From Erysipelotrichaceae bacterium (GTDB taxonomy: Bacteria; Bacillota_I; Bacilli_A; Erysipelotrichales; Erysipelotrichaceae): DNA of 5,732 nucleotides. Shown here one piece after another: positions 4,575-5,732 of this stretch. Under the pieces are notes generated by a model that worked only from the letters and a program-made list of their open reading frames with translations, was not told the origin of the DNA and did not search any database. The stretch lies in the NCBI GenBank assembly GCA_024709285.1, contig JANJWY010000181.1:1-5732 (forward strand), written 5' to 3'. Numbering within the stretch: the first letter of the stretch is position 1; every line of letters begins with the position of its first letter. The position numbers and the translations under genes were made by a program.

Positions 4575-5630
4575 ATGAAAACATTGGTATTGAAAAAAGA
4601 AGATGTTACAGAAATTATCTCCATCCTTAATCAAGGAGGAATCGTTGCTCTTCCTACGGACACTGTCTATGGACTGGCAATGAAGGCCGGTCACCTGGAG
4701 GCCATAGGGAAACTGGCAAAGGTAAAAAACCGTCCGGAAAGCAAACCGTTTATCCTTATGGTTAGTGCGAAGAATCAGATCAGTGAGTATGCAAGTCTGA
4801 AACGCCGAGATCAGAAACTGATCAAACGCTGGATGCCGGGTGCGATGACTTTTATTTTTAATAAGAAAAACGCAATCAACGGCGATGGTAATCCTACCGT
4901 CGCTATTCGTATGCCGGATGATCCATGGTTAATTAATATTATTCGAAAAACCGGACCTTTGTATGTTCCAGGAGCAAATTTAAGTGGTGAAAAAGTGGCA
5001 TTAACCACCGATGAAGTTCTTCATATGTTTGACGGTAATATTGACGCGGTCGTGGATGGTGTTTGCGGTGAAACCAAGTCGACAATCATCGATGCGACCG
5101 GTGGTAAGCTTGTCTTGGTCAGGGAAGGTCCGATCGGGTTGAAGGAAGTCGAAACATCTGTTTCTGAGGGAGGCAAAATGAAAATTGCATTGGCAGCAGA
5201 TCATGGAGGGTATGTACATAAAGAACTGCTCAAACAAAAACTGATTGAGTGGGGATATGAAGTTGAAGATTTTGGTACGCAAGGCGAACAGAGCGTGGAT
5301 TACTCCGATTATGTTTATCCGGCAGCCAAAGCTGTCAGTGAAGGACGTGCGGATAAGGGAATCATCTTCTGCGGTACCGGTATCGGTGCATCGATTACGG
5401 CTAACAAAGTAAACGGAATCCGATGTGCGTTAGTGAATGATGTTACTGTAGCTGAAGTTACCCGGTTGCATAATGACAGCAATGTATTGGCGATGGGTGG
5501 CCGAGTCATCAGTGAAGATACAATGCTAAAAATTGCCAGTGTCTGGTTAAGTACGCCTTTTAGTGAAGATGCGCGGCATCAACGCCGCATAAGTAAAATC
5601 GCAGAAATCGAAAAAGCGGAGGACAAATGA
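4575..5630 (+). CDS. tsaC-rpiB: TsaC-RpiB fusion: threonylcarbamoyl-AMP synthase plus ribose-5-P isomerase B
   Basis: 351-residue two-domain protein. Residues 1-200 form a TsaC/YrdC domain, which makes threonylcarbamoyl-AMP from threonine, bicarbonate and ATP for tRNA t6A37. It shows GGIVALPTDTVYGLA (21-35), KNRP (51-54, the KxR motif), KPF (57-59), MPGAMTFIF (87-95), TVAIRMPDDP (108-117), PGANLSGE (132-139) and STIID (169-173). The usual Ser of the SxN motif is Gly133. Residues 202-351 form a whole RpiB, which interconverts ribose- and ribulose-5-phosphate: AADHGG (Asp209, His210), CGTGIG with Cys266 and Thr268, RLHNDSNVLAMGG with His299, and ARHQRR with Arg334. There is no Sua5 C-terminal domain, which the long YwlC-type enzymes carry; RpiB occupies that place. 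In Bacillus the two are separate genes (ywlC, ywlF) of one region. The linker contains a ribosome binding site and ATG. The stop overlaps glyA. A single-base assembly error joining two genes is the main alternative. Confidence 0.9.
   Translation: MKTLVLKKEDVTEIISILNQGGIVALPTDTVYGLAMKAGHLEAIGKLAKVKNRPESKPFILMVSAKNQISEYASLKRRDQKLIKRWMPGAMTFIFNKKNAINGDGNPTVAIRMPDDPWLINIIRKTGPLYVPGANLSGEKVALTTDEVLHMFDGNIDAVVDGVCGETKSTIIDATGGKLVLVREGPIGLKEVETSVSEGGKMKIALAADHGGYVHKELLKQKLIEWGYEVEDFGTQGEQSVDYSDYVYPAAKAVSEGRADKGIIFCGTGIGASITANKVNGIRCALVNDVTVAEVTRLHNDSNVLAMGGRVISEDTMLKIASVWLSTPFSEDARHQRRISKIAEIEKAEDK
5166..5180 (+). promoter_or_regulatory. Internal ribosome binding site and ATG for free RpiB
   Basis: GAGGGAGG (5166-5173) lies 4 bases before the in-frame ATG at 5178, where RpiB homologues normally begin (MKIALAADHGG). 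The same bases encode the linker Ser-Glu-Gly-Gly-Lys. This is at least as strong as the sites used by prmC and glyA in this window. It looks like the original start site of an independent rpiB gene kept after fusion. Confidence 0.75.
5178..5630 (+). CDS. rpiB: Possible separately translated RpiB (alternative product within the fusion)
   Basis: Nested in-frame product of 150 residues, matching the ordinary length of stand-alone RpiB (about 145-150). It contains every active-site element: D8-H9-G-G, C65-G-T-G-I-G, H98 and R133. RpiB enzymes are dimers or tetramers whose active sites use residues from two subunits, so mixed assemblies of fused and free chains are conceivable. This is an alternative to, not an extra gene beside, the full fusion. 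Whether it is made is inference from the internal binding site. Confidence 0.5.
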   Translation: MKIALAADHGGYVHKELLKQKLIEWGYEVEDFGTQGEQSVDYSDYVYPAAKAVSEGRADKGIIFCGTGIGASITANKVNGIRCALVNDVTVAEVTRLHNDSNVLAMGGRVISEDTMLKIASVWLSTPFSEDARHQRRISKIAEIEKAEDK

Positions 5631-5732
5631 AAGATCTTGTAATACAACAGGCCATTGCCCATGAATTGGGTCGGCAACGTCACAACATCGAGTTGATCGC
5701 TTCTGAAAACTATGTTTCTGCAGATGTTCTTG
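5627..5732 (+). CDS. glyA: Serine hydroxymethyltransferase, 5' part only
   Basis: PLP enzyme that converts serine and tetrahydrofolate to glycine and methylene-tetrahydrofolate, the one-carbon donor for thymidylate and purines. Only the first 35 residues are in the window, but AHELGRQRHNIELIASENYVSADVL matches the highly conserved SHMT N-terminus (ELxRQ...IELIASENxVS). The ATG overlaps the stop of the upstream gene as ATGA, and GGAGG at 5618-5622 lies 4 bases before it, so translation is coupled to the tsaC-rpiB gene. The rpiB-glyA order is common in Bacillota. The gene continues past the window and is not visibly damaged. Confidence 0.95.
   Translation, partial: MKDLVIQQAIAHELGRQRHNIELIASENYVSADVL

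Overview
The window holds seven genes, all on the + strand and closely packed. I infer a low-GC Gram-positive bacterium, with Erysipelotrichia-like Bacillota as my best guess at class level only. The reasons are the gene order tdk ... prfA-prmC ... tsaC/rpiB-glyA (compare rpmE-tdk-prfA-prmC-ywlC-ywlF-glyA-upp in Bacillus), AGGAGG-type ribosome binding sites, RF1 wording such as RGAAGGDEGNIF and RSQHDNRDRAL that resembles Mollicutes and their relatives, and use of TGA as an ordinary stop.

Layout. Bases 32-3940 carry thymidine kinase (tdk), a MATE-family membrane exporter, peptide chain release factor 1 (prfA) and its glutamine methyltransferase (prmC). The three junctions between these genes share one design: stop TAG, one spacer base, then ATG. 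Bases 3960-4521 form a self-contained toxin-antitoxin cassette. It has its own sigma-70-type promoter, a 25-bp palindrome over the -10 element and predicted transcription start, a ribbon-helix-helix antitoxin, an overlapping RelE/ParE-type toxin and a short intrinsic terminator. A new promoter starts right at that terminator and drives a gene in which a TsaC/YrdC domain (threonylcarbamoyl-AMP synthesis) is fused in frame to a complete RpiB (ribose-5-phosphate isomerase B). The start of glyA (serine hydroxymethyltransferase) overlaps the fusion's stop by ATGA and runs off the window.

How they fit together. prfA and prmC act on each other's products: PrmC methylates the GGQ glutamine of RF1. 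TsaC also serves translation, through t6A37 on ANN-decoding tRNAs. RpiB, GlyA and Tdk feed pentose phosphate, one-carbon and thymidylate supply. The MATE exporter and the toxin-antitoxin pair look like accessory genes lodged in this housekeeping block.

Most worth a second look are: (i) the TsaC-RpiB fusion, which keeps a strong ribosome binding site and ATG inside the reading frame, so free RpiB may also be made; (ii) the toxin-antitoxin palindrome, which can act as a DNA operator and, in read-through mRNA from prmC, as a hairpin over the antitoxin ribosome binding site; and (iii) the run of RF1-specific TAG stops leading into and out of the RF1 gene. No rRNA, tRNA, CRISPR array, insertion sequence or riboswitch was seen. 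No gene-free stretch exceeds about 90 bases.
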